Shown here piece after piece: positions 23,842 through 31,443 of a stretch of 35,894 nucleotides of DNA. Source of the stretch: an uncultured Verrucomicrobiota bacterium (lineage in GTDB: Bacteria; Verrucomicrobiota; Verrucomicrobiia; Limisphaerales; UBA1319); assembly GCA_903845125.1 (NCBI GenBank), contig CAIMWS010000310.1, positions 1 to 35,894 on the forward strand, given 5' to 3'. The notes beneath the pieces are model-generated. The model saw only the letters and a list, made by a program, of their open reading frames with translations. It searched no databases and was not told where the DNA came from. Made by a program: the position numbers and the translations under genes. The first letter of the stretch is position 1. The number at the start of each line of letters is the position of its first letter.

Positions 23842-24774
23842 ATGAATAAAAGCGTGTTAGCGGTGTTGGCCCTGGTGGTGGCAGGCGGTTTCACGGCCGG
23901 AAATCTGGCGGCGGCGAATGCTCCCCAGCCCCCGCTCAAGATCGAAGTGCTGCCCGCGGTGGAATTCGGCAAAGGGGGCACCAACGTCCTCAAAATGACC
24001 GTTCTGCGGCCCGTGGAGAAACCGGCCAAACCGATGCCGGCGATCGTGTTCCTCTTCGGCGGCGCGTGGCGCAGCGGCAACCGGAACCAGGGCACCAACC
24101 ACCTGGTGCGGTTCGCCGAGCGCGGCTATTTCTGCGCCAGCATCGACTACCGGTTCAGCCAGCAGGCCTTGTTCCCGGCCCAGATCCACGATGCCAAATG
24201 CGCCATCCGGTTCCTGCGCGCCAAAGCCCGGGAATTCAACCTCAACCCCGACCGCATCGGGGTCTGGGGCATGTCCTCCGGCGCGCACCTGGCGGCCCTC
24301 CTGGGCACCTCCGCGGGCGTTGCTGAACTCGAAGGCGAAGGGGGCTGGAAGGAGTTTCCCAGCCATGTGAACGCCGTGGTCGATATGTTCGGCCCCACCG
24401 ATTTCCTGAAAATGGATGCCGCCGGCGGCGGCCTCTTCCCCCACAATGCTCCCGAATCCCCGGAATCCCGGCTGATTGGCGGCCCCATCCAGGATCATCC
24501 CGAAAAAGCCGCCGCCGCCAATCCCATTAAATATGTTTCCCGCGACGATCCCCCCTTCCTGATCCTCCACGGCACCGCCGATCAGTTGGTGCCTTTCAAC
24601 CAGAGCGAGTTGCTCGTCGCCGCCCTCAAAGCCGCCGAGGTTCCCGTCCGTTTCCACCCCGTGCCCGGCGGCCAGCACGGCTTCCTGGAGGTGCAGATCG
24701 GCGGCGTGATCGACGAATTCTTCGACCAGTATCTGAAAGACCTCAAGCCGCCCGCCCCCAACGCCAAACCGTAA
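23842..24774 (+). CDS. Exported alpha/beta hydrolase (BD-FAE/acetyl-xylan-esterase-like)
   Basis: This 310-residue protein starts at ATG 23842 with a signal peptide (MNKSVLAVLALVVAGGFTA, cleavage near LAAANAP). It is an esterase/lipase-type alpha/beta hydrolase. The oxyanion region is IVFLFGGAWRSGN, with Phe where HGG is usual. The nucleophile Ser145 is in GMSSGAHLAALLG, the acid Asp247 in ILHGTADQLVPF and the catalytic His279 in GGQHGF; all three of the triad are present. This arrangement is typical of feruloyl and acetyl esterases that remove decorations from plant polysaccharides, though the substrate cannot be read from sequence. No ribosome binding site is visible. It converges on the DUF4832 gene across about 98 bases that include a GC-rich imperfect stem without a T run. 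Confidence 0.88.
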   Translation: MNKSVLAVLALVVAGGFTAGNLAAANAPQPPLKIEVLPAVEFGKGGTNVLKMTVLRPVEKPAKPMPAIVFLFGGAWRSGNRNQGTNHLVRFAERGYFCASIDYRFSQQALFPAQIHDAKCAIRFLRAKAREFNLNPDRIGVWGMSSGAHLAALLGTSAGVAELEGEGGWKEFPSHVNAVVDMFGPTDFLKMDAAGGGLFPHNAPESPESRLIGGPIQDHPEKAAAANPIKYVSRDDPPFLILHGTADQLVPFNQSELLVAALKAAEVPVRFHPVPGGQHGFLEVQIGGVIDEFFDQYLKDLKPPAPNAKP

Positions 24775-24872
24775 CCACGGCCAGGCCAAGCCCCCGCGGT
24801 CTGCCGCCGGGGGGGGGGGAACTTCCGGCCCCAGCCGGCCCTGGTTTCCCATCCGCCGGAACCACGCTTCCG

Positions 24873-26360
24873 TCATCTGGGCAACACCCGGATGCGGCCC
24901 AGCGGGTAACGCCGGCCGCCAGCGTGGCCGGCGAGCGGGAGGGCGATTTGCGGGGTCCCATCCCGGGCGCCCACGGACACCAGCACGGTGTAAATGCCCG
25001 GCTGCGTGGGCGGGGCGTGCGCGCCCAATGGATCGTGGTGTTGGAGGGCGATGGTGAAGCGGGCTTCACGCTGGGTGGCGGGCGCCTGGCCGGGCGGCCC
25101 CACCCGCAGCTGGCGCAGGTCGAACGCTTCGTCCACGTGCGTGGAGGCCAGGCCGCCCTGCTCGTTCTGGAGCGTCAGCGCCCAAAAACCGCCGCCGTAT
25201 AGCGGCGCCACCCCCGCATTGGCCCACGTGGTGGCGACGGTGAATGGCTGGCCCAGGCGCACCTCGGCCGGCCAGCGGATTTCCTCCAGGCGCAGCCGGA
25301 AGCCCAGGCGCAGGTTGATCTGCCGGATCGTTTCGCGGTTTTCGTCCAGCTCCTCCCGCGGCCACCAGTGGATGGACATATAGCTGGCGTGGTAATCCTC
25401 CACCGATTGGCGCAGCAGTTCCCCGCTCCAGGCCTTCCTTTGCTTGGACCCGCCATAATGCTCGTGCTCCAAAATCACCGGCAGCTTGGGCCAGAACTCC
25501 TGCGCCATCTCCGCATGATACCAGGAGTTCGGCGGCGGCTGCACCAGGATGCTGTCGTCCCGCATGGAGACCCCCTTGGACAAGGCGTAATCCATGGTCG
25601 GGAAATGGCGCCCGGGACGCGTTGGCCCGGCCACATCATCGCTGATGCAGAGCAAGGTCCGCGGGAAATGTTTCACGTGCAGGTCAATGTGTTTTTTAGT
25701 GACGGCGAGGGTCTGCGCGTCATCCAGCCGGGTGCTGCCGCCGGTGTGGCCTTCACCCCACATGCCGAAGGATCCCACATCGATGAAGGCCACGTTGGGA
25801 TTGCCATCGTAGCGGCGGGCCAGCGCCGCCAGGAAATGGTCCAGCTTTTCCAGGAACACCGGGTCCAGGAAATCCGGCTCCCACAGGGGGCCCAGGGGCT
25901 GCACGCCTTTGCCAAACTCAAAGCGCACCCCCTTGGCGCCCGCCGCCTCCACCCAGGGGGGAGTGGCGTAGCGGATCCAGCTTTCCGAGCAGCTGACCCG
26001 GATCGCAATCTTCTTGCCCTTGGCCGCCCAGCGCTGCGCGGGAGTGTCGAACAGCGTCCAGTTGAATTCCCCTTCCTTGGGCTCGAGGTAGGCCCAGGGC
26101 ACCCGCAGGTAAATCACGGACAAGCCCGGCCAGTCGTCCAGGGTGTCTGATGGCTTCAGCCGGGACCCGTAATTTTCGATGAAATTGGAGTAGAAATGCA
26201 GCGTCCAGCCCATGCCGGGGTTGACCAGCGGTTCGCCGTTGTCCACCGGACGCACCACGGTGAACCCGGCCGGGGCGTCCGCCCGGCCCGGGCCCGGCCA
26301 CAGGCCCAAGAGCAAGAGCGCGAAGGCGGTTCCCGGCCACCGGCAAGCAGAGTGTCTCAT
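24873..26360 (-). CDS. Secreted DUF4832 TIM-barrel protein, probable glycoside-hydrolase relative
   Basis: This 495-residue protein starts at ATG 26360 (MRHSACRWPGTAFALLLLG, a signal peptide cleaved near GRADAP); the frame is open further upstream without signal features. The barrel (about 30-370) begins NPGMGWTLHFYSNF and reads like DUF4832/GH42-type proteins: SVIYLRVPWAYLEPKEGEF, FIDVGSFGMWGEGHTGGS and VILEHEHYGGS. Glu203 (WGEGH) and Glu298 or Glu300 (LEHEH) sit where clan-A glycosidases place acid/base and nucleophile after strands 4 and 7; this assignment is inferred. The last 120 residues form a beta-sandwich (TVATTWANAGVAPLYG, PGIYTVLVSVG), the DUF4832 region. No activity is established for the family. 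It is divergent from the metzincin-like gene across 188 bases. Confidence 0.78.
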   Translation of the reverse strand: MRHSACRWPGTAFALLLLGLWPGPGRADAPAGFTVVRPVDNGEPLVNPGMGWTLHFYSNFIENYGSRLKPSDTLDDWPGLSVIYLRVPWAYLEPKEGEFNWTLFDTPAQRWAAKGKKIAIRVSCSESWIRYATPPWVEAAGAKGVRFEFGKGVQPLGPLWEPDFLDPVFLEKLDHFLAALARRYDGNPNVAFIDVGSFGMWGEGHTGGSTRLDDAQTLAVTKKHIDLHVKHFPRTLLCISDDVAGPTRPGRHFPTMDYALSKGVSMRDDSILVQPPPNSWYHAEMAQEFWPKLPVILEHEHYGGSKQRKAWSGELLRQSVEDYHASYMSIHWWPREELDENRETIRQINLRLGFRLRLEEIRWPAEVRLGQPFTVATTWANAGVAPLYGGGFWALTLQNEQGGLASTHVDEAFDLRQLRVGPPGQAPATQREARFTIALQHHDPLGAHAPPTQPGIYTVLVSVGARDGTPQIALPLAGHAGGRRYPLGRIRVLPR

Positions 26361-26548
26361 AGGCTGCCAATTTAACTGGTTGGCGGGCCGGTTGAAACCA
26401 AATTGTGCCCGCCGTGCCCGGTGCGGTTCACGAGCATCGGCCACCCTCTGCCGGGTAACATTTTTTTTGTGCAGAACGGGGTGCCCGCTGCCGCCGGGAA
26501 AAGGGTTGGCCTGGGCACTTGCCTGCCGTACGATGGTGAAACCAGAAT

Positions 26549-27382
26549 ATGCAAACCGAAATGAACGGTGCCAGCCCCCGGCCTTTGAAACCAGTCTCGA
26601 AATGGTCGAAATTCCTGTCCACCCGGATCCGGTCCCGCAATATCCTGTTCGGTTTGCTCGCGGGCCTTTTACTGCTCTCCTTCAACGTGGCGCCGGTCTG
26701 GCGCGCGCTCTGGCGCTGGCACGTGCTGGCCATTGGCCAGTTTGGCACCATCAAAGATGAAAAGGGGGCCGCCTACTCCGCCTGGCGCTGGGTCGCGGCC
26801 CGGAAAATCCGCATTCACGCCCTCCCGGGCATCGAGCCGGCCATGGTGGATGAAGCCCTAAACGGGGTCCGGGCCATGGTCCGGGAAATCGGCCTGGACT
26901 TGGAGGTCTCGGCGGAGCCGCTGCCGGAGGCGGTGGCCGAAGCCTGCCGGCGCAGCCTGGTGAAACAGCAAGTCAACGGCCGGCTGGAAGATTGCCTCAG
27001 CTTCGACGGCCTGGCCGCCCGGTTGGCGGCGCTCCACGCCAGCCAGCCCTGCGCCACCGTGCTGCTGGTGGATTATCCCATCGCCGAATGCGAGTGGGCC
27101 CATGGCATGGCCTCCTTCAACCAGGCCTTGGTCCTCCTGGAAAAAGGCACCCTCAGCTTCCACTTGGCGAAACATGAAACCGGGCACCTGCTCGGCTATA
27201 ATTGGCACGACTCGCTGCCGCTGTTCGTCCTGGGGTATCCGTGGGAAGACTGGCCTTGGAGCCGGGACACCCTGATGATGCTGAATGGGCACAACTGCGA
27301 TCTCTCGCCGCGCGCCCGGGACGCCCTGTCCGGTTTCTGGACCGGCCTGGAACGGAAGCTGGACCAGCGGTTCTGGAAATAA
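26549..27382 (+). CDS. Membrane-anchored metzincin-like metalloprotease candidate
   Basis: No named family is recognised for this 277-residue protein. Residues about 30-50 (ILFGLLAGLLLLSF) form one transmembrane segment after a basic N-terminus, so the rest should face the periplasm. The C-terminal half has an extended zinc-binding motif HExxHxxGxxH: His209-Glu210, His213, Gly216 and His220 (KHETGHLLGYNWH). LMM at 242-244, 22 residues further on, could be the Met-turn, and LSPRARDALSGFW follows. This is the layout of metzincins (archaemetzincin, matrixin-type), but no archaemetzincin Cys pattern was seen. Residues 60-200 look alpha/beta with a possible strand LLVDYPIAECEW. The ATG at 26549 follows AT-rich sequence; a second Met at residue 5 is possible. 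Target unknown. Flanked by DUF4832 (divergent) and Gfo/Idh/MocA (convergent). Confidence 0.75.
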   Translation: MQTEMNGASPRPLKPVSKWSKFLSTRIRSRNILFGLLAGLLLLSFNVAPVWRALWRWHVLAIGQFGTIKDEKGAAYSAWRWVAARKIRIHALPGIEPAMVDEALNGVRAMVREIGLDLEVSAEPLPEAVAEACRRSLVKQQVNGRLEDCLSFDGLAARLAALHASQPCATVLLVDYPIAECEWAHGMASFNQALVLLEKGTLSFHLAKHETGHLLGYNWHDSLPLFVLGYPWEDWPWSRDTLMMLNGHNCDLSPRARDALSGFWTGLERKLDQRFWK

Positions 27383-27475
27383 GGGTCCGTTCCGCCCGCC
27401 GCCCTTTCGGAGCACCCGCCACGGATTCTCTGATGGCCGCGGTGCCGGCGTGGCCAGCACCGCTCCCCCTGTGGC

Positions 27476-28834
27476 TTAATATTCGCGGTCGGTGACCTTG
27501 CCCGGCTGCGGCACGGGGTATTTGCCATCCGCTCCGGCTTGCAGCGGTGCCGCCGAAGCCATCGTCAGCTGGTCCACCCCCGGGGCGAACTCGTGCTCGC
27601 TGTTGAGGATGCCTTCATAGGTGATCACCCGGCCGGTGTGCGCCGCCATGCGCCCCATGGAGGTGACCAGGCTGGCCTCGGCGCCGCGGCGGGCCTCGTT
27701 GTAGTGGCGGTCATTGCGGATGGCCTCCATCAAGTGGTCCCACTCCAGCTGGTAGGGATTGGGCTCCGGCTGCGGGAACTGCCAGGCGAGCTCCTCCGGC
27801 ACGAGGTTATGGCCCTTGAAGATGCGGCATTTGGCCGGTGTGTGCACGTAGCTGGAGACCACCCCCACGCTCTTGGTGCCGTGGGCGTAGCTGGCGAACT
27901 CCTCATGGCAGCCGGTCATGCCCCGCCCGTAAAGCATCAGCTTGGTGCCATCGGCGAAGGTGTATTCGATGCTGTAGTTGTCGAAGTTCTGGTCCACGTC
28001 CCGGCCCCGGTAATGACGGCCGCCGGTGGCCTGGGCCCGGACCGGCCAGGCGTCTTTCATCCAGCAGCACTCGTCGATGTTGTGGATGTAATAATCGCTG
28101 TACACGCCGCCGCTGGCCCACATGAAGCTGTGGAAGCGCTGCACCTGGTAAAGCAGCTCGCTCAGGTTCGGCGGGCAGGGCCCGGTGAACCCGCCCGGGC
28201 CGTGCATCCGGTAGGCGCGCAGCAGCACCAGGTCGCCGATCTGCCCCCCTTTGATCCGGTCATACAGCTCCGTCCGCGCCTTGCAGTGCCGGCACATGAG
28301 GCCCACCCCCACTTTGAGGTTCTTTTTCTCCGCTGCCTCGGCCAGCTTCAGCAGGCGGCGCGTGCTGGGGCCATCCACGGTCACCGGTTTTTCCATGAAT
28401 ACGTTCAGGCCCTTCTGGACCGCGTAGCCGAAATGCACCCAGCGGAACGCCGGCGGCGTGGTGAAAATGGCCACATCCCCGGCGCCCAGGCAATCCATGG
28501 CTTTCTGGTACCCATCGAAACCGACAAACCGGCGCTCTTCCGGCACCTCGACTTTGTCGCCAAAGGCGCGCTGCAGCTCCCGGTGGCTGCTGGCCAGCCG
28601 TTTTTCGAACACATCCGCCATGGCCACGATCTTGACCGGGCCGCTCTTGGTGGAAAGCGCGTTGGCGGCCGCCCCGGTTCCCCGGCCGCCGCAGCCCACG
28701 AGGGCCAGCTTGATGGTGTTGTTTTCCGCGGCGTATCCCGGCCGGGCAACGGCGGTGGCGAGCGCGGCGCCGGTCAGCGCCCGGGCGGAAGTCCTCAGGA
28801 ATTCGCGGCGGGTATTGGGGGTTTTGTTCATCAT
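27476..28834 (-). CDS. Tat-exported Gfo/Idh/MocA family oxidoreductase
   Basis: This 452-residue protein starts at ATG 28834 (or the adjacent ATG at 28831). The N-terminus NTRREFLRTSARALTGAALA is a twin-arginine signal, so the protein is probably folded with its cofactor before export. The Rossmann fold follows: IKLALVGCGGRGTGAAAN, then VAMADVFEKRL, VAIFTTPPAFR and FMEKPVTVDGP, the EKP motif whose Lys lines the active site. The C-terminal alpha/beta domain has a His-rich region (YSDYYIHNIDECCWMKDAW) in the position of the catalytic His. NAD(P)-dependent oxidation or reduction of a sugar or polyol is expected; members of this exported group have been tied to making 3-keto sugars, substrates for DUF1080 proteins such as the one at 17914-18720. 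The frame stays open far beyond 28834 only because it runs antisense to the porin and ModA genes. Confidence 0.93.
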   Translation of the reverse strand: MMNKTPNTRREFLRTSARALTGAALATAVARPGYAAENNTIKLALVGCGGRGTGAAANALSTKSGPVKIVAMADVFEKRLASSHRELQRAFGDKVEVPEERRFVGFDGYQKAMDCLGAGDVAIFTTPPAFRWVHFGYAVQKGLNVFMEKPVTVDGPSTRRLLKLAEAAEKKNLKVGVGLMCRHCKARTELYDRIKGGQIGDLVLLRAYRMHGPGGFTGPCPPNLSELLYQVQRFHSFMWASGGVYSDYYIHNIDECCWMKDAWPVRAQATGGRHYRGRDVDQNFDNYSIEYTFADGTKLMLYGRGMTGCHEEFASYAHGTKSVGVVSSYVHTPAKCRIFKGHNLVPEELAWQFPQPEPNPYQLEWDHLMEAIRNDRHYNEARRGAEASLVTSMGRMAAHTGRVITYEGILNSEHEFAPGVDQLTMASAAPLQAGADGKYPVPQPGKVTDREY

Positions 28835-29029
28835 ATGCTTGGCTTGAGTTGCAGTCAGTTGGTTCGTTTCGGTGTCACCACGGCAGCATGGCACCTCCTT
28901 GATTTTGCGGCAAGCGGATTCCCGATCCCCCAAAAACCACCGGCCCCGTGGATCCGCTCCTCCTCCTTCCTGGACCCCCGCTGGAACATCCTTGCCCAAT
29001 CGGGGAATAAGTGTATAAGGTGAGGTTCG

Positions 29030-30520
29030 ATGAACAACAGCACCAACACTGGCAAACGATCCTCCCGGAACAAATTTACCGTCGGTTTGGCCTGCCTGGC
29101 GGCCGTGGCGCAGGCGCAGGGCGCCGAACCCAGCCTGGCCACGACCAATCCGCCCGCGGCCAGCGCGGGCCTGCTCAACGACTGGCTGCGGAAGGATTCG
29201 GAGCTGGCCAAACCCTGGGATCTCGGCGGCCAGCTGCGCCTGCGCTACGAGCTCAAGGAAAACGCCGGTTCGTTCCCCACCCGTGATTTCGTGGCCCGCG
29301 GCCAGGACAATAGCAACGATTACCTGCTGGAGCGGATGAAATACCATATCGGGTTCACGCCGGAGCCTTGGGTGACCACCTATGTGGAAGGCCGCAGCAG
29401 CTTCCAGCAATGGGACAAACGCACCCCTTCGCCTGAATCCGACACGCTGGACCTGCATCAAGGCTATATTGTCCTGGGGAATCCCAGGCAATTCCCGCTC
29501 TCCACGAAGGTGGGCCGCCAGGAGCTGGTCTATGGGGACGAACGCTGGATTGGACGAAGCGATTGGAGCAACACTAGCCGCGTCTTCGACGCCGCCAAGC
29601 TCCGGTTTGAAAACGACGATTTCTGGGTGGATGCCTTCGCCAGCCGGGTGGTGCTGGTCAATGACAACCATTTCAACGAGGCGAACGACGACGACCTGTT
29701 CACCGGCGTCTATGCCTCCACGCAGAAGCTCCTGCCCTGGCAGGAGACCCAGCTTTACGGGCTGGCCCGGAATGTCGGGGCCGGCTCCCAAAACCTGGTG
29801 ACCACCTCCGGCACGGGCGCGGGGCCCCGGGATGTTTACACCATCGGCACCCGCTGGGCCTCCCTGCCCGGCAAGCTCGGCGGCTGGGATTACGGGCTGG
29901 AGCTGGCCGGCCAGCTCGGCAGCGTTTCCCTCACCAATCCCGGCCTGCGCCAAAAGGCGTTCCGGCATGACCTGGAAGCGTTCGGGGCGTTCGTGAACGG
30001 CGGCTATACCTGGACCCATGCCTGGTCCTCCCCGCGTTTCGGCTTGGGCTACGATTACGGCTCCGGCGATGACAACCTCACCGATCGCAGCACCGGCACT
30101 TTTGAAAACCTGTTCGGCACCGCCCACCGCTTCTACGGGCAGATGGATTTGCTCGGCCTCCGCAACCTGCACACGCCCCGCATCTCCACCTCCTTCCAGC
30201 CGTTGAAAAACCTGACCATCGGGTCGGATTACCTGCTGTTCTGGATGGCGGACACCCACGACTACCTGTACCCCGAAAGCGGCTCCGGCCGGAGCAGCGC
30301 GGCCTCCGGGTACGGCTCCCACCCGGGCTTCAGCCCGTTCGTCGGTTCGGAGATCGATGTGGTGGCCACCTATGCCATCAAGAAAATCGCCGACCTGCAG
30401 GTCGGCTATGGCCACTTCTTCACCGGCAGCTACATCGAGCAAACCATGGCCTCCCGGCCCACCACCGGGGGCGACACCGGCGCCGACTGGGTTTATATCC
30501 AAACCCGGTTTAATTTCTGA
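29030..30520 (+). CDS. Outer-membrane porin of the alginate-export (AlgE-like) family
   Basis: This 496-residue protein has an N-terminal signal (KFTVGLACLAAVAQAQGA). Barrel strands follow from about residue 65: LGGQLRLRYELKEN, RMKYHIGFTPEPWVTTYVEG and YIVLGNPRQFPLSTKVGRQEL. Motifs typical of the alginate-export group are GRQELVYGDERWIG, FDAAKLRFENDDFWVDAFAS and a late AHRFYGQMDLLGLRNLHT. The protein ends WVYIQTRFNF, an outer-membrane beta-signal. The family name comes from one alginate exporter; many members are general or anion porins. aaggtgagg lies 4-12 bases before the ATG as a ribosome binding site. ModA follows with a 3-base gap, so the pair is one transcription unit and the porin may admit the ModA ligand. 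It is divergent from the Gfo/Idh/MocA gene over 195 bases. Confidence 0.88.
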   Translation: MNNSTNTGKRSSRNKFTVGLACLAAVAQAQGAEPSLATTNPPAASAGLLNDWLRKDSELAKPWDLGGQLRLRYELKENAGSFPTRDFVARGQDNSNDYLLERMKYHIGFTPEPWVTTYVEGRSSFQQWDKRTPSPESDTLDLHQGYIVLGNPRQFPLSTKVGRQELVYGDERWIGRSDWSNTSRVFDAAKLRFENDDFWVDAFASRVVLVNDNHFNEANDDDLFTGVYASTQKLLPWQETQLYGLARNVGAGSQNLVTTSGTGAGPRDVYTIGTRWASLPGKLGGWDYGLELAGQLGSVSLTNPGLRQKAFRHDLEAFGAFVNGGYTWTHAWSSPRFGLGYDYGSGDDNLTDRSTGTFENLFGTAHRFYGQMDLLGLRNLHTPRISTSFQPLKNLTIGSDYLLFWMADTHDYLYPESGSGRSSAASGYGSHPGFSPFVGSEIDVVATYAIKKIADLQVGYGHFFTGSYIEQTMASRPTTGGDTGADWVYIQTRFNF

Positions 30521-30523
30521 TCC

Positions 30524-31327
30524 GTGGCCACCGGCAAAGGGCGACGGGCAAATCCGGGACGCACCTCCGCGCTGGTTTTCGTCCTGGGGCTGCTCCTCCT
30601 GGCCGCTGGGGCGCCAGCCCGCGCCGCCACGGTCACCGTCTTTGCCGCCGCCAGCCTGACGGATTCGCTCAAGGAAATCGCCGCCGGGTATGAAAAAAAA
30701 TCCGGCGACCAGATCGTCTTTAATTTTGCGGGCTCCGGCCTGCTGGCCCGCCAGCTTGAGGAGGGCGCGCCCGCGGATATCTTTTTTTCCGCGGATGAGG
30801 CCAAGGTCAGCGCGCTGGAGGCGAAAGGCCTGCTGGTCAAAAACACGCGCCGCAGCCGCCTCTCGAACACGCTCGTGATAGTGACCAGCCTCGATAGCTC
30901 CTTGGACCTCCGCTCGGCCCAAGGGTTGCTGGATCCCCGGATCAAGCGCCTGGCCGTGGGCGAGCCCCGCACCGTGCCCGCTGGAACCTACGCCCGGGAA
31001 TACCTGGCCCAATTGGGCCTCTGGCAGCGGCTGCAAGACAAGGTCGTCCCCCTGGCCAACGTCCGCAGCGTGCTGGCCGTGGTGGAGGCCGGCAATGCCG
31101 AGGCCGGCATCGTCTATCGCACGGATGCCGCCCGGTCGCGGAAAGTCAAAACCGCCTTCGAGGTCCCCGCCGCGGATGGCCCGCGCATCAGCTACCCAAT
31201 GGCCATGTTGAAAGCGTCGCGCCAGCCCCGGGAGGCCCGCCAATTCCTGGACCACCTTTCCGGCGGGGAGGCCGGCCAGGTTTTCGCCCGGTTCGGTTTC
31301 CTGCTCCTGCCGCCGGAGCCTCGCTGA
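30524..31327 (+). CDS. modA: Molybdate-type ABC transporter substrate-binding protein (ModA)
   Basis: This 267-residue periplasmic binding protein should capture molybdate or a similar oxyanion. It starts at GTG 30524, three bases after the porin stop. A hydrophobic signal (LVFVLGLLLLAAGAPARA) precedes the mature start TVTVFAAASLTDSLKEIA, the diagnostic ModA motif. FNFAGSGLLARQLEEGAPAD, DIFFSADEAKV, VAVVEAGNAEAGIVYRTDA and ISYPMAMLKAS match the family along its length. The binding serines are in AAASL and AGSG. The permease (modB) and ATPase (modC) genes that normally follow are absent; the next gene is on the other strand 117 bases on. It may use a transporter encoded elsewhere, or a porin-ModA pair may have another role. 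Confidence 0.92.
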   Translation: MATGKGRRANPGRTSALVFVLGLLLLAAGAPARAATVTVFAAASLTDSLKEIAAGYEKKSGDQIVFNFAGSGLLARQLEEGAPADIFFSADEAKVSALEAKGLLVKNTRRSRLSNTLVIVTSLDSSLDLRSAQGLLDPRIKRLAVGEPRTVPAGTYAREYLAQLGLWQRLQDKVVPLANVRSVLAVVEAGNAEAGIVYRTDAARSRKVKTAFEVPAADGPRISYPMAMLKASRQPREARQFLDHLSGGEAGQVFARFGFLLLPPEPR

Positions 31328-31396
31328 GCCGCCGGCCGCGCTTCATGGATCCCGGTCGGATCGGGATCAACGGCTCCCGGCGCGGCTGGCGCCAAC

Positions 31397-31427
31397 ACCG
31401 GCGGCACCGTCACTTTTTTCCGCCGGT
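31397..31427. other. Inverted repeat between convergent modA and tricorn-like genes
   Basis: The arms accggcgg (31397-31404) and ccgccggt (31420-31427) pair exactly around a 15-base loop that contains a run of six T. A second small stem (gatccc/gggatc) lies near 31345. As a bidirectional transcription stop this is possible, but no T run follows the stem. Confidence 0.35.
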
Positions 31428-31443
31428 ACCACCTTGAGCGGGA

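Noticed and set aside
28855-28960. Possible molybdenum-cofactor riboswitch upstream of the porin-ModA pair
   Set aside because: GC-rich short pairings exist, but no conserved riboswitch core could be recognised.
28992-29019. TTGCCC and TATAAG, 16 bases apart, as a promoter for the AlgE-type porin
   Set aside because: The -10 would overlap the ribosome binding site and leave almost no leader before the ATG, so the match is probably chance.
28835-31255. An open leftward frame continuing for over 800 codons upstream of the Gfo/Idh/MocA gene
   Set aside because: It is antisense to the AlgE-type porin and ModA genes, has no recognisable domain, and the Tat signal at 28834 marks the real start. 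High GC leaves antisense frames open.
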